DNA of 64,000 nt from Ctena decussata (taxonomy: Eukaryota > Mollusca > Bivalvia > Lucinida > Lucinidae): assembly GCA_963989385.1 (NCBI GenBank), contig OZ022501.1, forward strand, positions 96,580,979-96,644,978. The letters are read 5' to 3'. Each line of letters opens with the position of its first letter. Within the stretch, counting starts at the first letter, position 1. Made by a program: the position numbers and the translations under genes. Under the pieces are notes generated by a model, which did no database searches, was not told the origin of the DNA, and worked only from the letters and a program-made list of their open reading frames with translations. This document shows positions 1 through 11,214 of this stretch, piece by piece.

Positions 1-104
1 TTGCTGTATATCATAGGTTAGATGTGCAGTTTGATAGAACCCCTCTCTGCTGTCGACATGTAGGCTGGTCCTTCAGGTACATGGGTACAATATCGGGTTT
101 ATCT

Positions 105-298
105 GCCATTTTTAAAAGGGAGATGATTTTTGTGACTTCCTGTTTGCTTCCCTGGATGATAAAAATCCATCCAAAAAGAGTATGCTCTCAAAGAAAAGAA
201 TTTGCTCCTTTCAGGAGCTGACTCCAGTCGAGAAGAAAGACATGAAAGAAGATGATATAGAGTTGCTTCCCCTAAAAGTGTACCCATCTGCCTTAATT
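105..298. mobile_element. Palindromic MITE, family Q (truncated copy)
   Basis: This is a fragment of the most frequent short palindromic element in the window (family Q). A full copy reads roughly: a non-coding start with CCATTTTTAAAAGGGAG, then GACTTCCTGTTTGCTTCCCT, then AAAGAATTTGCTCC followed by the reverse complement, GGAGCAAATTCTTTCC. The inverted halves are visible here around 190-235, and the typical end AAGTGTACCCAT is at about 277-288. Other copies lie near 4.4, 8.8, 12.9, 14.4, 15.7, 18.9/20.0, 28.0, 30.3, 38.4, 39.7 and 47.0 kb. No protein is encoded. Confidence 0.6.
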
Positions 299-762
299 AT
301 GAATAAAGCATCTTTACTCCAAACTCTTCTTGTCTGTACAAAAGAGAAAGAATCATTATGAATCCACTCGATTTAATTAATAAAACAAATATCTGATGAA
401 CGACGATAGCTCTTTTGTATGGAGATTTTAACAATAACAGAGATATGGTTTTAAAATTAAAGCATATTATATGCGTCATAAATGGAAAGATAATTTTGTT
501 GCGCCATTGATTTTGGCATAACTGGGCTTAGATGAGTCTTTTGCATGCAATGTCATATTAATATAGAAGATTAAGATGTAGCGATGTGCATTTTGGCTGC
601 TTTGATCATATTTTTATATATTTTTTGCAAAAATTACATTGACTATAAATAAATGTAATGGGTTAATGGGTTTCTGATCAAAAGAACTTTTTTATGTCAG
701 GTTAAGGGAAAAAAGATCTGCTTTTTAATAGAATGTGTGCAATATTATGAATTTTGGTAGTA
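299..762. other. No recognisable feature
   Basis: This is AT-rich DNA with no coding stretch, RNA gene or clear repeat that I can see. Confidence 0.5.
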
Positions 763-2108
763 CCCAGGTGAAAATGGTACTGAAATTTCAGTGAAATTTC
801 ACTGAAATTTCACCCAAATTTCGGTGATACAGCGAAATATCAGTGATATTCTGCTGTGTGACCGAAATTTCATAAAACTCCAATGATATATCAGTGAAAT
901 TTCAGTGAAATTTCAGTTAAACCAGTTTCAAAGCAGCTAACAGAATTTCACTGATATTTCAGCCTTATTCAAGAAAAAGAAAACACAAAATTGATATATA
1001 AAATGAAATTTCTATGATACGAAACTAGACTGTATAGCATACAGGTGACCTATTTTTGCTGTCAGTGATTTTTAGTATCACTATGCAGGGTGTAACTGCA
1101 TTAAGTTATGCATATTTTTTCACAATTTAGATTTGTGTTTATCTTTATACCAAAAGTATACATTTAAAGTCTTGGTGTGTTTACTAAAAAACGAACAAAA
1201 TTCGCTCTAAACATCATTGAGCTGATTGTACACAGAAGTTATGTCATGAGAAGTTCATGAACCTTTACTAAATTATTGATACATGTAAATTTTATAATCT
1301 TAAAATATATTAGGTACCTGTTTATGAACCATTCATGAACTTAAAAGTTCATGATCAGATACCTTATATTGTCAAATTCTTAAGATTATAAAATTTAAAA
1401 CTGTAACTCAATTCCCTACTGAAACAGTCAGTCATATATTAGTGATATGTCACTGAAATTTCAGTGAATTCCACTGATGCACTAAATTTCAGAGAAATTC
1501 CAGTGCCCAAGAATTAGAATAAAAATTTCAGTGAAATTCTGTGAAATTTCACATCATGTGACACTTGATGATGTCATAACCAGATGGATGATGGGAAAAA
1601 ACATGGCTGCCAGAAATGGAGGGAATTTGAAAAAAAAAAAAATAATTGTGAAGCAATTTCTACATGGCAAACATGATAGTGAGTTAGCTGACATAGTGAG
1701 TACACTTGAAGCCACAATTTCTATGGTTTTAAAGTAAAAATTTTGCTAGGTTTGTGCAGAAATGGAGCAACATGGTGACTGTCATGCACTTTTCCAATGG
1801 CAACAAATATCTGCAGGAGGTACATGTAGGTTAACTGATGTTAGTGTCAGTATGTCCTATAATAGAAATAGGATACATTAGAAATAAATTCTTTTGTGTT
1901 TTCTTTTTTTTTTCAAGCAAATGTTAGAAAATCTTTTGAAATGGGTGGGGTAACAGGGTGGGGTAATGGTGTTTTTTTCAGAGTACCGTGGTTCTATGGT
2001 GTGATTAGCAAGGAGATTCAAAAAGAGATGTTTTCATTTCTCTTCATTCGTTTTGTTTGTTTATTTTGTAGGCTTAACATCTAGGAACAGCTAAGATCAT
2101 GTCTGGAT
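763..2108 (+). repeat. Foldback 1, left inverted arm
   Basis: This arm is the reverse complement of 2541-3886. The outer part is rich in GAAATTTCAGTGA-type repeats. The inner part ends in ATCATGTCTGGAT and matches ATCCAGACATGAT at 2541. A 68-codon open frame at 1531-1737 contains a poly-lysine run from poly-A. The mirrored copy does not preserve that tract exactly, so I do not call it a gene. Confidence 0.85.
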
Positions 2109-2540
2109 AGTCAGACTCTGATGGCAATATGACCATATTTATTCACTGTTAATTTTTTTAAAATTCCAGAGCAATTTTACCATTATTTCATCAAAATTTC
2201 ACTGATATTTTACCATTATTTCATCAAAATTTCACTGATATGTTACCATTATTTTATCAAAATTCTGGTGCAATCTTACCATTATTTCATCAAAATTTCA
2301 CTGATATTTTATTGAAATTACAGTGATAAATTTGGTCATAAAAATAGAGGAATTTACCGAAATTTCGCTGAAATTATGGTGATATTTCAACGAAATTGTG
2401 GTAATATTTCTGTGAAATTATATGAAAATCTGCTTGAATTCTGACCAAATTTTACAGTATTTTCCTATGAAATTCCATTGGAATTTCAGTAGAATTTTGG
2501 TGCAATTTGGGTGAAATTTCATCAACTTTTTCACCTGGGT
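2109..2540. repeat. Foldback 1 centre: tandem AAATTTCACTGATA units
   Basis: The spacer between the arms holds several near-identical units of about 50 bp (for example ACCATTATTTCATCAAAATT around 2178, 2212 and 2279). They grade into degenerate GAAATT-rich repeats. The last bases, TTTTCACCTGGGT, repeat the terminal sequence of the element, so the loop itself seems to contain an element end. Confidence 0.75.
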
Positions 2541-3886
2541 ATCCAGACATGATCTTAGCTGTTCCTAGATGTTAAGCCTACAAAATAAAACAAACAAAAC
2601 GAATGAAGAGAAATGAAAACATCTCTTTTTGAATCTCCTTGCTAATCACACCATAGAACCACGGTACTCTGAAAAAACACCATTACCCCACCCTGTTACC
2701 CCGCCCATTTCAAAAGATTTTCTAACATTTGCTTGAAAAAAAAAAAGAAAACACAAAAGAATTTATTTCTAATGTATCCTATTTCTATTATAGGACATAC
2801 TGACACTAACATCAGTTAACCTACATGTACCTCCTGCAGATATTTGTTGCCATTGGAAAAGTGCATGACAGTCACCATGTTGCTCCATTTCTGCACAAAC
2901 CTAGCTAAATTTTTACTTTAAAACCATAGAAATTGTGGCTTCAAGTGTACTCACTATGTCAGCTAACTCACTATCATGTTTACCATGTAGAAATTGTATT
3001 TTTTTTTTTACCACAGCCTTCAAATTCCCTCCATTTCTGGCTGCCATGTTTTTTCCCATCATCCATCTTGTTATGACATCATCAAGTGTCACATGATGTG
3101 AAATTTCATTGAAATTTCACAGAATTTCACTGAATTTTTTATTCTAATTCTTGGGCACTGGAATTTCTCTGAAATTTAGTGCATCAGTGGAATTCACTGA
3201 AATTTCAGTGACATATCACTAATATATGACTGACTGTTTCAGTAGGGAATTGAGTTACAGTTTTAAATTTTATAATCTTAAGAATTTGACAATATAAGTT
3301 ATCTGATCATGAACTTTTAAGTTCATGAATGGTTCATAAACAGGTACCTAATATATTTTAAGATTATAAAATTTACATGTATCAATAATTTAGTAAAGGT
3401 TCATGAACTTCTCATGACATAACTTCTGTGTACAATCAGCTCAATGATGTTTAGAGCGAATTTTGTTCGTTTTTTAGTAAACACACCAAGACTTTAAATG
3501 TATACATTTGGTATAAAGATAAACACAAATCTAAATTGTGAAAAAATATGCATAACTTAATGCAGTTACACCCTGCATAGTGATACTAAAATCACTGACA
3601 GCAAAAATAGGTCATCAGCATGCTATACAGTCTAGTTTTGTATCATAGAAATTTCATTTTATATATCAATTTTGTGTTTTCTTTTTCTTGAATAAGGCTG
3701 AAATATCAGTGAAATTCTGTTAGCTGCTTTGAAACTGGTTTAACTGAAATTTCACTGAAATTTCACTGATATATCATTGGAGTTTTATGAAATTTCGTTC
3801 ACACAGCAGAATATCACTGATATTTTGCTGTATCACCGAAATTTGGGTGAAATTTCACTGAAATGTCAGTACCATTTTCACCTGGG
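2541..3886 (-). repeat. Foldback 1, right inverted arm
   Basis: This arm is the reverse complement of 763-2108 and ends in CCATTTTCACCTGGG. Differences from the left arm include GGGCGGG where the mirrored left arm has GTGGGG, and a longer GTTTTGTTTGTTTTATTTTG tract. Confidence 0.85.
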
Positions 3887-3944
3887 GTGCCAGTCAAATA
3901 TATTGCGCATTTCATACAAAACCCTCTGAGAATTATGGTTCTTT

Positions 3945-4165
3945 TTAGACTGGAAACCTGGGTTTGGGTATTATGCATACAGTGCAGACCCAGCTCAGAT
4001 GCCGCAAAATGCAGCGTCTGATCAAGGTCTACACTGTTTGCTTACAGGAATTTCTAAGCAAAATACAATAAAAGTGAAAACAGTCACCAGAATCCCCTAA
4101 AACTAGAAATGGACTCATCCAAATGATAAGGATGGACAAGTCCACTGGTCAACAAAGGAATAAAT
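3945..4165. mobile_element. Palindromic MITE, family Z
   Basis: The element is recognised by GACTGGAAACC near the start, an inner hairpin ACAGTGCAGACC ... GGTCTACACTGT, and the end CCTAAAACTAGAAATGGACT. Related copies lie at about 16935-17155 and, reversed, 17530-17768. Confidence 0.6.
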
Positions 4166-4374
4166 TAAGGATTTCTTGTATCATTGTAATTCACCACTAT
4201 GTATGTCTTGGAGAGTCCTGAAAGCAGGTTGGAGGTGCTTGGCTGTGGTGCAAAAGCCTTAGTCTGCTTAAAAATTCCAGCTTTGACAAATCCAGACTAC
4301 TCAAGTAGTCTCTTACTGTATTAATCCTGATAAATGCCCCTGCTCTAATAAACACCCCTTGTCTCTTTTCTGAA

Positions 4375-4562
4375 AATAATCTTATAAAGTGTTGTGTGAA
4401 TTCCTGTTTGCTTTGCTTGATGAGGTAGCACTTTGAAATGGGGTCTACTCTTAAAGAATAGTCTTAAAGAGTGGTAAGGAATCTTAAAGAATTCCTTAAA
4501 GAGTTGATCCCTACTTAAAAGAGAAGCAAATAGTAGAATTGCTTCCTTTGAAGTGACCCATC
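4375..4562. mobile_element. Family Q MITE, degenerate fragment
   Basis: The stretch contains GGGGTCTACTCTTAAAGAAT and GTTGATCCCTACTTAAAAGA, then TAGAATTGCTTCCTTTGAAG, the expected order in family Q. An internal repetition of CTTAAAGA-type words is present. The ends are not preserved. Confidence 0.4.
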
Positions 4563-5240
4563 ACCTTTATATTGCATATTAGAAGTATTTTGGCAGTGGC
4601 AGATGGGCTCCAAATAACCCCTCTTTCACAAAATGCAATGCGCACGGGGCATTTAATAGGATTAATACGGTATTTTGGATACAGAAGAGTCTCTACTCAG
4701 ATTAAATATTTTTTTCTTGATAAAAAGAAGCGACTATTATTATGACTATTAACATTCAGGCATTGTCATGATTCATTGAAGATTGTTGGCATATGAAATG
4801 GCAGATTCAAAGGAACAAATAATTGTTTTTAATTATTTAATAGTCTGTTACTATCATGTTGTCATTATAATACAAGTGGCATCGTTAATCGTCATTTACT
4901 TCATAATTTACATCCATTATGCAACATTTATAGAATATGTGATAAAATGTCATATGATTTTATGTGACTGGTTATAATGATTTTATGAGTGTGTGTATGT
5001 GTGCTTTGATTACAAATCTCCAATGACAGCTCAGATGGCAGTAGTGGGTTATCTCCCTTCAGGTGAATCGGTAGACTTTAAGGAGAAGTAGCTCTACCAT
5101 TTCCTTCTCAGTGAAAAGTTTCATTGCTCAGGGAAGTCACAAAATCGTCTCCTTTTCGAAAACTGGCAGATAAAATGGGAGGTATATCGTGCACACCTCA
5201 AACATGTGTAAGCCATGTGTGTGGTTTGGACACCAGGGTT

Positions 5241-5474
5241 CAAGGTTATAAAACTTTTTTCATGCTCAACCCAGCTGAGCATGAAATTTTACCCGCCAAT
5301 AAATAGCAAATTACTGAAAAGTACAGTTGTTTTCTTGTTCCGTTTAGCTAAGTATGCAGTTTTCTCTGCTTATGAATATGAAAATGCCAACATTAGTTGG
5401 CATTTTCATATTTATCAGCAGAGAAAATTTCATGCTCAGCTGAGTTGAGCACAAAAAAAGTTTTATAAACTTGG
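5241..5474. mobile_element. Palindromic element with GCTCAACTCAGCTGAGC core
   Basis: The two ends, GTTATAAAACTTTTTTCATG and its near complement at about 5428-5472, form an inverted repeat. An inner palindrome (ATATGAAAATGCCAACATTA and its mirror, about 5377-5420) lies near the right end. The element is non-coding and I know no family name. Confidence 0.6.
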
Positions 5475-6419
5475 GGCCAGGTTTTATTTTGTCACTATAG
5501 AATAGACTTTCTAGAGTTTTAAAAACCTTAAAAACCTTATTCATACAAATATGTACAAGGAGATGTAGAATTTCAGGATGTAGTTCTCATAAACCTCCAG
5601 CTTTTGACTAAATCCTGATCCTTTTTTTCTGTACTTGTACTATAATTTGATGAATAAAATATTGTTTATTTCAATATCACCCTTCTCAAAATTGGCCACG
5701 TCCACATCCCCTAAGGGAGATAACCTAACTTTGGGCTGTCAATTGAGAAATAAGAAAGAGCCAGTTGTCTTATTTCAAGTTTAATTGGCTTGGCATATAC
5801 ATATTAAATAAGGCTCTGTGAGTCTTTTGGTGTATTATTGTATTATATGATTGGCTCTGTGAGTCTTTTCATGTTTTATAGAAAGTCTTTTCATAGAAAG
5901 AGGTATTTTATGTGAGTTGGTGTCAGCAACAGTTACACAATCTTTGGATCAGCTTCTTTTCAACAACTATTGACTTTCCTCTACATTCTGGGCATGGTTT
6001 TCTTCTGAAATAATTCTTGTTCCCATACAGTCTAATATGTCCACAATTAAGGGATAGCACATGGGTCAACTTTACTTGTAGACTCCTTTTCGGAAGGACT
6101 TCTTTATCCCAGGAAGTCAACAGGAAGGATCTTTTTTGGATGTCAAAGCTCTTGCTGATTATATTGCATAAAGTATCTTTTCCTATGATGACGCAGAGAT
6201 ATTTTTGTAATAGATTTTATTTAGTTCATCTGATTTCAGTGAAATTTAGGGTGAATGTTTTGATGTGAATGACAACACTTGGTTTGATATTCTGGTGTAA
6301 ATTATTTATTACAACTCCTATGTCATTTTGTGCTAACTTTTAATCTTTCGATAATGGTCTGTGGCTGAACAAATTACTTTTTGGAAATATTTTGGCAGTA
6401 ACACTAAACGCCAGAGATA
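5475..6419. other. Largely featureless; one short Cys-rich open frame
   Basis: I see no supported gene. A 65-codon minus-strand open frame (6120-5923) contains NCGH and CPEC spaced like part of a zinc finger, but it is short, lacks a full RING or ZnF signature and has no visible splice context. The rest is AT-rich and non-repetitive to my eye. Confidence 0.35.
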
Positions 6420-6588
6420 AAAATACTGACTTTGCCAACAGCGTAGATACTAATGAGGCTGCTCATAATGAGTTGCCTCATCTAGATCTACACTGTTTGC
6501 TCTGTAGTCTCTGAATTCTCACTCTGATATAGCTTGGATGAAAACTTTTTAGAAATTTTGCAGACTTAAATTTTGTCATCTGCTTTTT
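6420..6588. mobile_element. Palindromic MITE, family K (partial)
   Basis: This is part of a hairpin element built around GTAGATCCAGATGAGG and GGATCTACACTGTTTGC with a tail TTTTGTCATCTGCTTTTT. Here the tail runs directly into the AGCTCACC element at 6589. A fuller copy is at 16147-16357 and another at 53427-53632. Confidence 0.55.
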
Positions 6589-8437
6589 AGCTCACCTGGC
6601 CCGAAGGGCCATAGTGAGCTATTGTCATACCAATGCGTCCGGCGTCCGGCGTCCGGCGTGCGTCGTCACAGAATGTGTCCGTCAACACCTAAAAACAAAT
6701 ATTCAAACATCTTCTTCTGTAAAACTACTGGTCCCATGGTTCTCAAATTTCACATGGAGCATGGCCTGACTCCAGGGTCTCAGAATTGTAAAATTGGGTC
6801 AGGTTGAAAATCCAAGATGGCCACCGTTACTAAAAATAGCAAAAACAACAAAATAAACTTCTTCTCCAGAACCACTGGGTATATTTGTCTGAATTTTGGC
6901 ATGGAACATCAGTGAAACCTTGGTATTCAAAATTGTAAAAATGAAAAAAATCTGTAGCGGAGTTTTGTCACAGTGACCTACTTTCTGTTTACATATGTAA
7001 TTTTGCTCAAATGCCAATGTCAAAAAATGACCTATTTAAACAACTTCTTCTCTAAAACCACTGCACCCATGGGTTTCAAATTTCACATGGAGCATGACTA
7101 GACTGCAGGGTTTCAAAATTGTAAAATTGGGTCAGGTCAAGAATCCAAGATGGCCGCCGTTACTAAAAATAGCAAAAACAACAAAATCAACTTCTTCTCC
7201 AGAACCATTTGGTATATTTGGCCGAAAGTTTGCGTGGAACATTAATGGGACCATGGGATTAAAAATTGTAAAAATGAAAAAAATCTATAGCGGAATTAGG
7301 TCACAGTGACCTACTTAGCGTTTACAAGACCGATTTTGCTCATATGTCAGTATCTCAAGAAAACGCAATCGATTATGGTCAGATTTGGTCAGCAATGGTC
7401 CTTAAAAGGAATTATTTCAATTTTGTGCCAGTTGACTATCCAAGCTGGCCACCATGGGGGCCGTTACTAAAAATAGCACAAACATAAAAATGACAATTAC
7501 TCAAGAACCCTTGAATGGATTTCGACCAATTTTGTGTCAGAATGTTCCTTGCATGAAGCCGTTTCGAGTAATTACAATTTGGCTTTCCAAGATGGCCGAC
7601 ATCTGCCGTTACTAAAAATAGCACAATCATAAAAATGACAATTACTCAAGAACCCTTGAATGGAATTTGACCAATTTTGTGTCAGAATGTTCCTTGCATG
7701 AAGCCGTTTCAATTAATTGCAATTTGGCTTCCAAGATGGCCGACATCTGCTGTTACTAAAATTAGCACAAACATAAAATGACAATTACTCAAGAACCCTT
7801 GAATGGAATTGGACCAATTTTGTGTCGGAATGTTCCTTACATGAAGCCATTTCGATTAATTGCAATTTGGCATTCCAAGATGGCCACCACCTGCCGTTAC
7901 TAAAAATAGCACAAAACATGAAAATGACAACATCTCATTAACAGCTGAAGCGATTGAGATGAAATTTGTGGCAAAATGATTCTTGCTTTGATGTGTTTCA
8001 CAAATTAACAAATATTGACCCGTCAAGTTGGCCTCTGTTACTTAAAATAGAAAATTTGAAAATTAGAAAATTACAATGGAACTGGACCAATTTTGTGTCA
8101 AAATGGTCCTTGCATGAAAGCTTTTCAATTTTTTGCATTTTGGCATTCTAAGATGGCCGCCATCTGCCGTTACTAAAAATAGCACAAAACATGAAACTGA
8201 CAATATCTCAGTAACCCCTGAATGGATTTTGATGAAATTTGTGGCAAAATGATTCTTGCCTTGAGGTGTTTCAAAAGTAAATATATAAAGACCAGACAAG
8301 TTGGCCTCTGTTACTTAAAGTAGCAAAATGTGAAATTGAGAAAATCTCTGGAATTGGACCAATATTGTATCAGAATTGGGACCATTCGGATACAAAAGCC
8401 AGGTGAGCGATATCAGGCCCATTTGGGCCTCTTGTTT
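6589..8437 (+). mobile_element. Long AGCTCACC element (L1), near full length
   Basis: The element starts AGCTCACCTGGCCCGAAGGG, includes a CGTCCGGCGTCCGGCG tract and GTCCGTCAACACC, and ends CCAGGTGAGCG followed by the hairpin AGGCCCATTTGGGCCT. The start and end sequences form an inverted repeat (AGCTCACCTGG / CCAGGTGAGC). The body consists of diverged tandem blocks, each containing AAGATGGCCGCC (or a variant) and CGTTACTAAAAATAGCA. A second copy of nearly the same extent lies in reverse at 60535-62506. No transposase is present. I recognise this as a common bivalve repeat type from memory, without a formal class. Confidence 0.75.
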
Positions 8438-8558
8438 TCAGCTAGAGGCTTTCCTGAGGATAGAACATTATTGCATGATACCATGATGACCAAAACACCT
8501 ATGCTTTGAGTAGTCTGTGCTTTGTATTGGTAACCATGTGTTGCTTTGAGGAGTATCA

Positions 8559-8781
8559 GGGGCCATATTCATGAAGCCACTTAAGTGGTTGCTATGCGGT
8601 TGCTAAGGCTAAATATCTATAAAGGAGATTCCCTACAACTATGAAATTAGGTCTGGAGGAACAGTCTTTGTAAGACTGTTCCTCCAGAGCAAATTGCATA
8701 GTTGTAGGGAATCTCCTTCAAAGAAATTTAGCCTTAGCAACAGCATAGCAACCACTTAAGTCATTTTATGAATACGGCCCC
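8559..8781. mobile_element. Palindromic MITE, family R
   Basis: This is an almost perfect 223-bp palindrome. Ends GGGGCCATATTCATGAA and TTCATAAATACGGCCCC-like sequence enclose AGGAGATTCCCTACAACTAT and GAGGAACAGTCTT, followed by the reverse complements. A second copy is at 35084-35305. There is no coding potential. Confidence 0.8.
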
Positions 8782-8796
8782 TGTAAAACTAGATTT

Positions 8797-9010
8797 TTTC
8801 CACCATTGTTACAAAGGGAAATAACTTTTGTGACTTGGCTTTTTCTTTCCTGGACAAAGAAACTCTTCCAAAAGGGTCTACTTTTAAAGCAAAAAATTTG
8901 CTCCCAGAGGAGTAAAGTCTTTCCTTTAAGAGTTGACCCCCATTGAGAAGGGAGGCAAAACTGAAAAGGGGCAGGGTTGCTTCCCCTGAAAGAACATCCA
9001 ATCACTTTAA
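8797..9010. mobile_element. Family Q MITE
   Basis: This is a palindromic copy. TTTTTTCCACCATTGTTACA opens it, GCAAAAAATTTGCTCC and GGAGTAAAGTCTTTCC form the centre, and GTTGCTTCCCCTGAAAG closes it. It follows directly on the family R element, so the two insertions are adjacent. Confidence 0.7.
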
Positions 9011-9075
9011 TAACTCAAAGCAAAACTCCAGATAAACCAGCTTTTGTATACAAAAATTATTTTATTTATTTTTTT

Positions 9076-10511
9076 AGCTCACCAGAGCCGAAGGCTCCGG
9101 GGGAGCTTATAGGATAGGCAGTTGTCCGTCGTCGTCGGCGTCTGTCGTATGTCGTCTGTCGTATGTCGATGTCGTCGTCCGTCAACACTTTTAAACAACA
9201 TCTCCTCTGAAGCCACTGGGCCGATTGGGCCCAAATTTCATCTGTAGCATCCTTATGCTGGGGGATTGAAAGTTTGTGTTTTTTATGGAAATCTGCCCTT
9301 TAGTTTGGTTGCTATGGCAACTTAGAGTTGCCATAGACTTATAATGGGGAAAATTGAAAAATGGCATTTTCTGCCAAGCCTTTGCAGAAATTTTGACAGA
9401 ACTTTTATAGAAATGTTCCTTGAGAAGTCTTCTATCATCTGTATGTTTTTTGGCCCGCTGCCTTTTTATTGGTTGCCATGGAAACCAAAATGCAATCAAA
9501 AAGTAAAAAAAAATACTTAAAAACTATCTCCTCTGAAACCACTGGGCCGATAAGGCCCAGCTGTCATCTGTAGTATCCTCAGGCTGGGGGATTGAAAGTT
9601 TGTGTTTTTTATGAAAATCTGCCCTTTAGTTTGGTTGCTATGGTAACTTAGAGTTCCCGTAGACTTATAATGGGGAAAATTGAAAAATAGCATTTACTGC
9701 CAAGCTGTTGCAGATATGCTTACAAGACTTTTATAGAAATGTTCCTTGAGAAGTCCTCTGTTAGCATTGATGTTTTTGGGCCCACTGCTCCTTTAATTGT
9801 TTGCCATGGAAACCAAAATGCAAAAATAATGGAAAAAAAAATAATTACAAAATGATCTCCTCAGAAGCCACTGGACTGATAAGGCCCAGATTTCATCTGT
9901 AGTATCCTTAGGCTGGGGGATTGAAGGTTTGTGGTTTTTATGAAAATCTGCCCTTTAGTTTGGTTGCTATGGCAACTTAGAGTTGCATTGACTTATAATG
10001 GGGAAAATTGAAAAATCACATTTACTGCCAAGCCATTGCAGATATGTTGACAAAACTTTTATACAAATGTTTCATGAGAAGTCTTCTATCAGCTATATGT
10101 TTTTGGTCAACTTCCCTTTTTATTATTGGTTGTCATGGAAGCCATAAAGCAAAAGAAGGAAAAAAATCCCTTAAAAATGATCCCCTCTGAAGCCACTAGG
10201 CCGATTGGGCTGATTTTATCTTTAGTATCCTTGGGCTGGAGAAGTGAAAATATGTGTTTTTCTTTTATGAGAATCAGCTCTTTTGTTTGGTTGCTATGGC
10301 AAATTAGAGTTGCATTGACTTACAATGGGGAAAATTTTGCTGCAATCAAAATATGGAAAACAGTTATATATTTTGTTATCAACTCAACAGACTGTCAGAC
10401 TGAGACTTTGTAGTAGTATATTTTGTATTAGCCTGTACAAATGTGACAGCAGTTTTGAAAGCAATTTTGAGCTAGAGATCTGGTGAGCGTTGTGGCCCGT
10501 GGGCCTCTTGT
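9076..10511 (+). mobile_element. Long AGCTCACC element (L2) with four ~328-bp tandem units
   Basis: The start AGCTCACCAGAGCCGAAGGC and the end CTGGTGAGCG ... GGGCCTCTTG mirror those of L1. Only the family of ends is shared; the body differs. It contains four direct repeats of about 328 bp, starting near 9201, 9528, 9857 and 10185, each with CTGAAGCCACTGGGCCGAT, TTTGGTTGCTATGGCAACTT and ATAATGGGGAAAATTG. A TCGTCGTCCGTCAACAC tract sits near the start. The open frames inside reflect the repeat unit and are not genes. Confidence 0.75.
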
Positions 10512-10579
10512 TTTTTAAAGGATCTTATTACAAATATTTTGACAGCAAAACTTTTGGCAAAAAACAAGAAAAATACAAC

Positions 10580-10817
10580 TGAGCTGTGACATGAGAAGAA
10601 CAACAAAGTGGTTGTGCGCCCAGCACAGACTCAGATCAGCCTGGGTATCCACCCAGTTCGATCAGACTCTTGGTTAAGTGCTCAAAGAGTAGCTAAGGGT
10701 CTAAGCTACCTCCATGTGGACAGCAAAGACTCTGATCAGACTGGGCAGATGCCCAGGCTGATCTGAGTCTGTGCTGGGCGCACAACCACATTGTTGGTTT
10801 TCTTGTGTCACAGCTCA
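10580..10817. mobile_element. Palindromic MITE, family P
   Basis: This is a hairpin of about 240 bp. TGAGCTGTGACATGAGAA, AAAGTGGTTGTGCGCCCAGC and CAGATCAGCCTGGG are followed by their reverse complements and the end TGTGTCACAGCTCA. Other copies: 14741-14885 and 15431-15580 (truncated), 34731-34953, 37941-38223, 44674-44913. Confidence 0.8.
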
Positions 10818-11209
10818 AATTTTTTTTCCTAATATGTACCTTTAGTTTATGTCTAAAGTATGAAAGAATTTTATTCCATCTCATAATAATATTGTATTAT
10901 TTATGCCATACAAAATATTTGACAGTATTAGTATCATCTTTTCATTTAGTAGAATGTTTTATAGTAGTGTATGATCAAAAAGATATGCAATTGTTACACA
11001 TTGTTAAACTGGCAATACTTGTCTTAATGAAATGATTTGTCACTGAAGATTGTTCTGTGTTTTGATTTTTATTCCTGCGAAGCATGCACAGAAAAAGACT
11101 TGAATGGGTGTAAGTCATGGAATCGAGCAAGTAAATAAGTCTGAAAAGATCAAGGAATTTACAAAATAGAAAGATATTATACTTGACTTTCAGGAGTCTT
11201 TTTATAAGC
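10818..11209. other. No recognisable feature
   Basis: This is AT-rich spacer between the family P copy and foldback 2. I see no coding or RNA signals. Confidence 0.5.
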
Positions 11210-11214
11210 AGTAC

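Larger units (their letters stand above)
763..3886. mobile_element. Foldback element 1, 3.1 kb with two 1346-bp inverted arms
   Basis: The left arm (763-2108) and right arm (2541-3886) are reverse complements over their whole length, both 1346 bp by my boundaries, with scattered mismatches and small poly-A differences. Both outer ends read CCCAGGTGAAAATGGTACTG. The arms carry clusters of a short repeat based on TGAAATTTCAGTGAAATTTC at the outer end and again around 1440-1560 (mirrored around 3100-3220). The 432-bp centre (2109-2540) is made of related AAATTTCACTGATATT units. I found no transposase or other convincing protein. This looks like a non-autonomous foldback transposon. No target duplication is evident next to the ends. 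Confidence 0.85.

Noticed and set aside
6589..8437. CRISPR array or gene with repeated domains
   Set aside because: The repeats are long, diverged blocks inside an element with inverted ends, in a eukaryotic genome. No spacers or cas genes.
9191..9499. 102-codon minus-strand frame
   Set aside because: It is within the ~328-bp tandem unit of an L2 element and broken in the other units.
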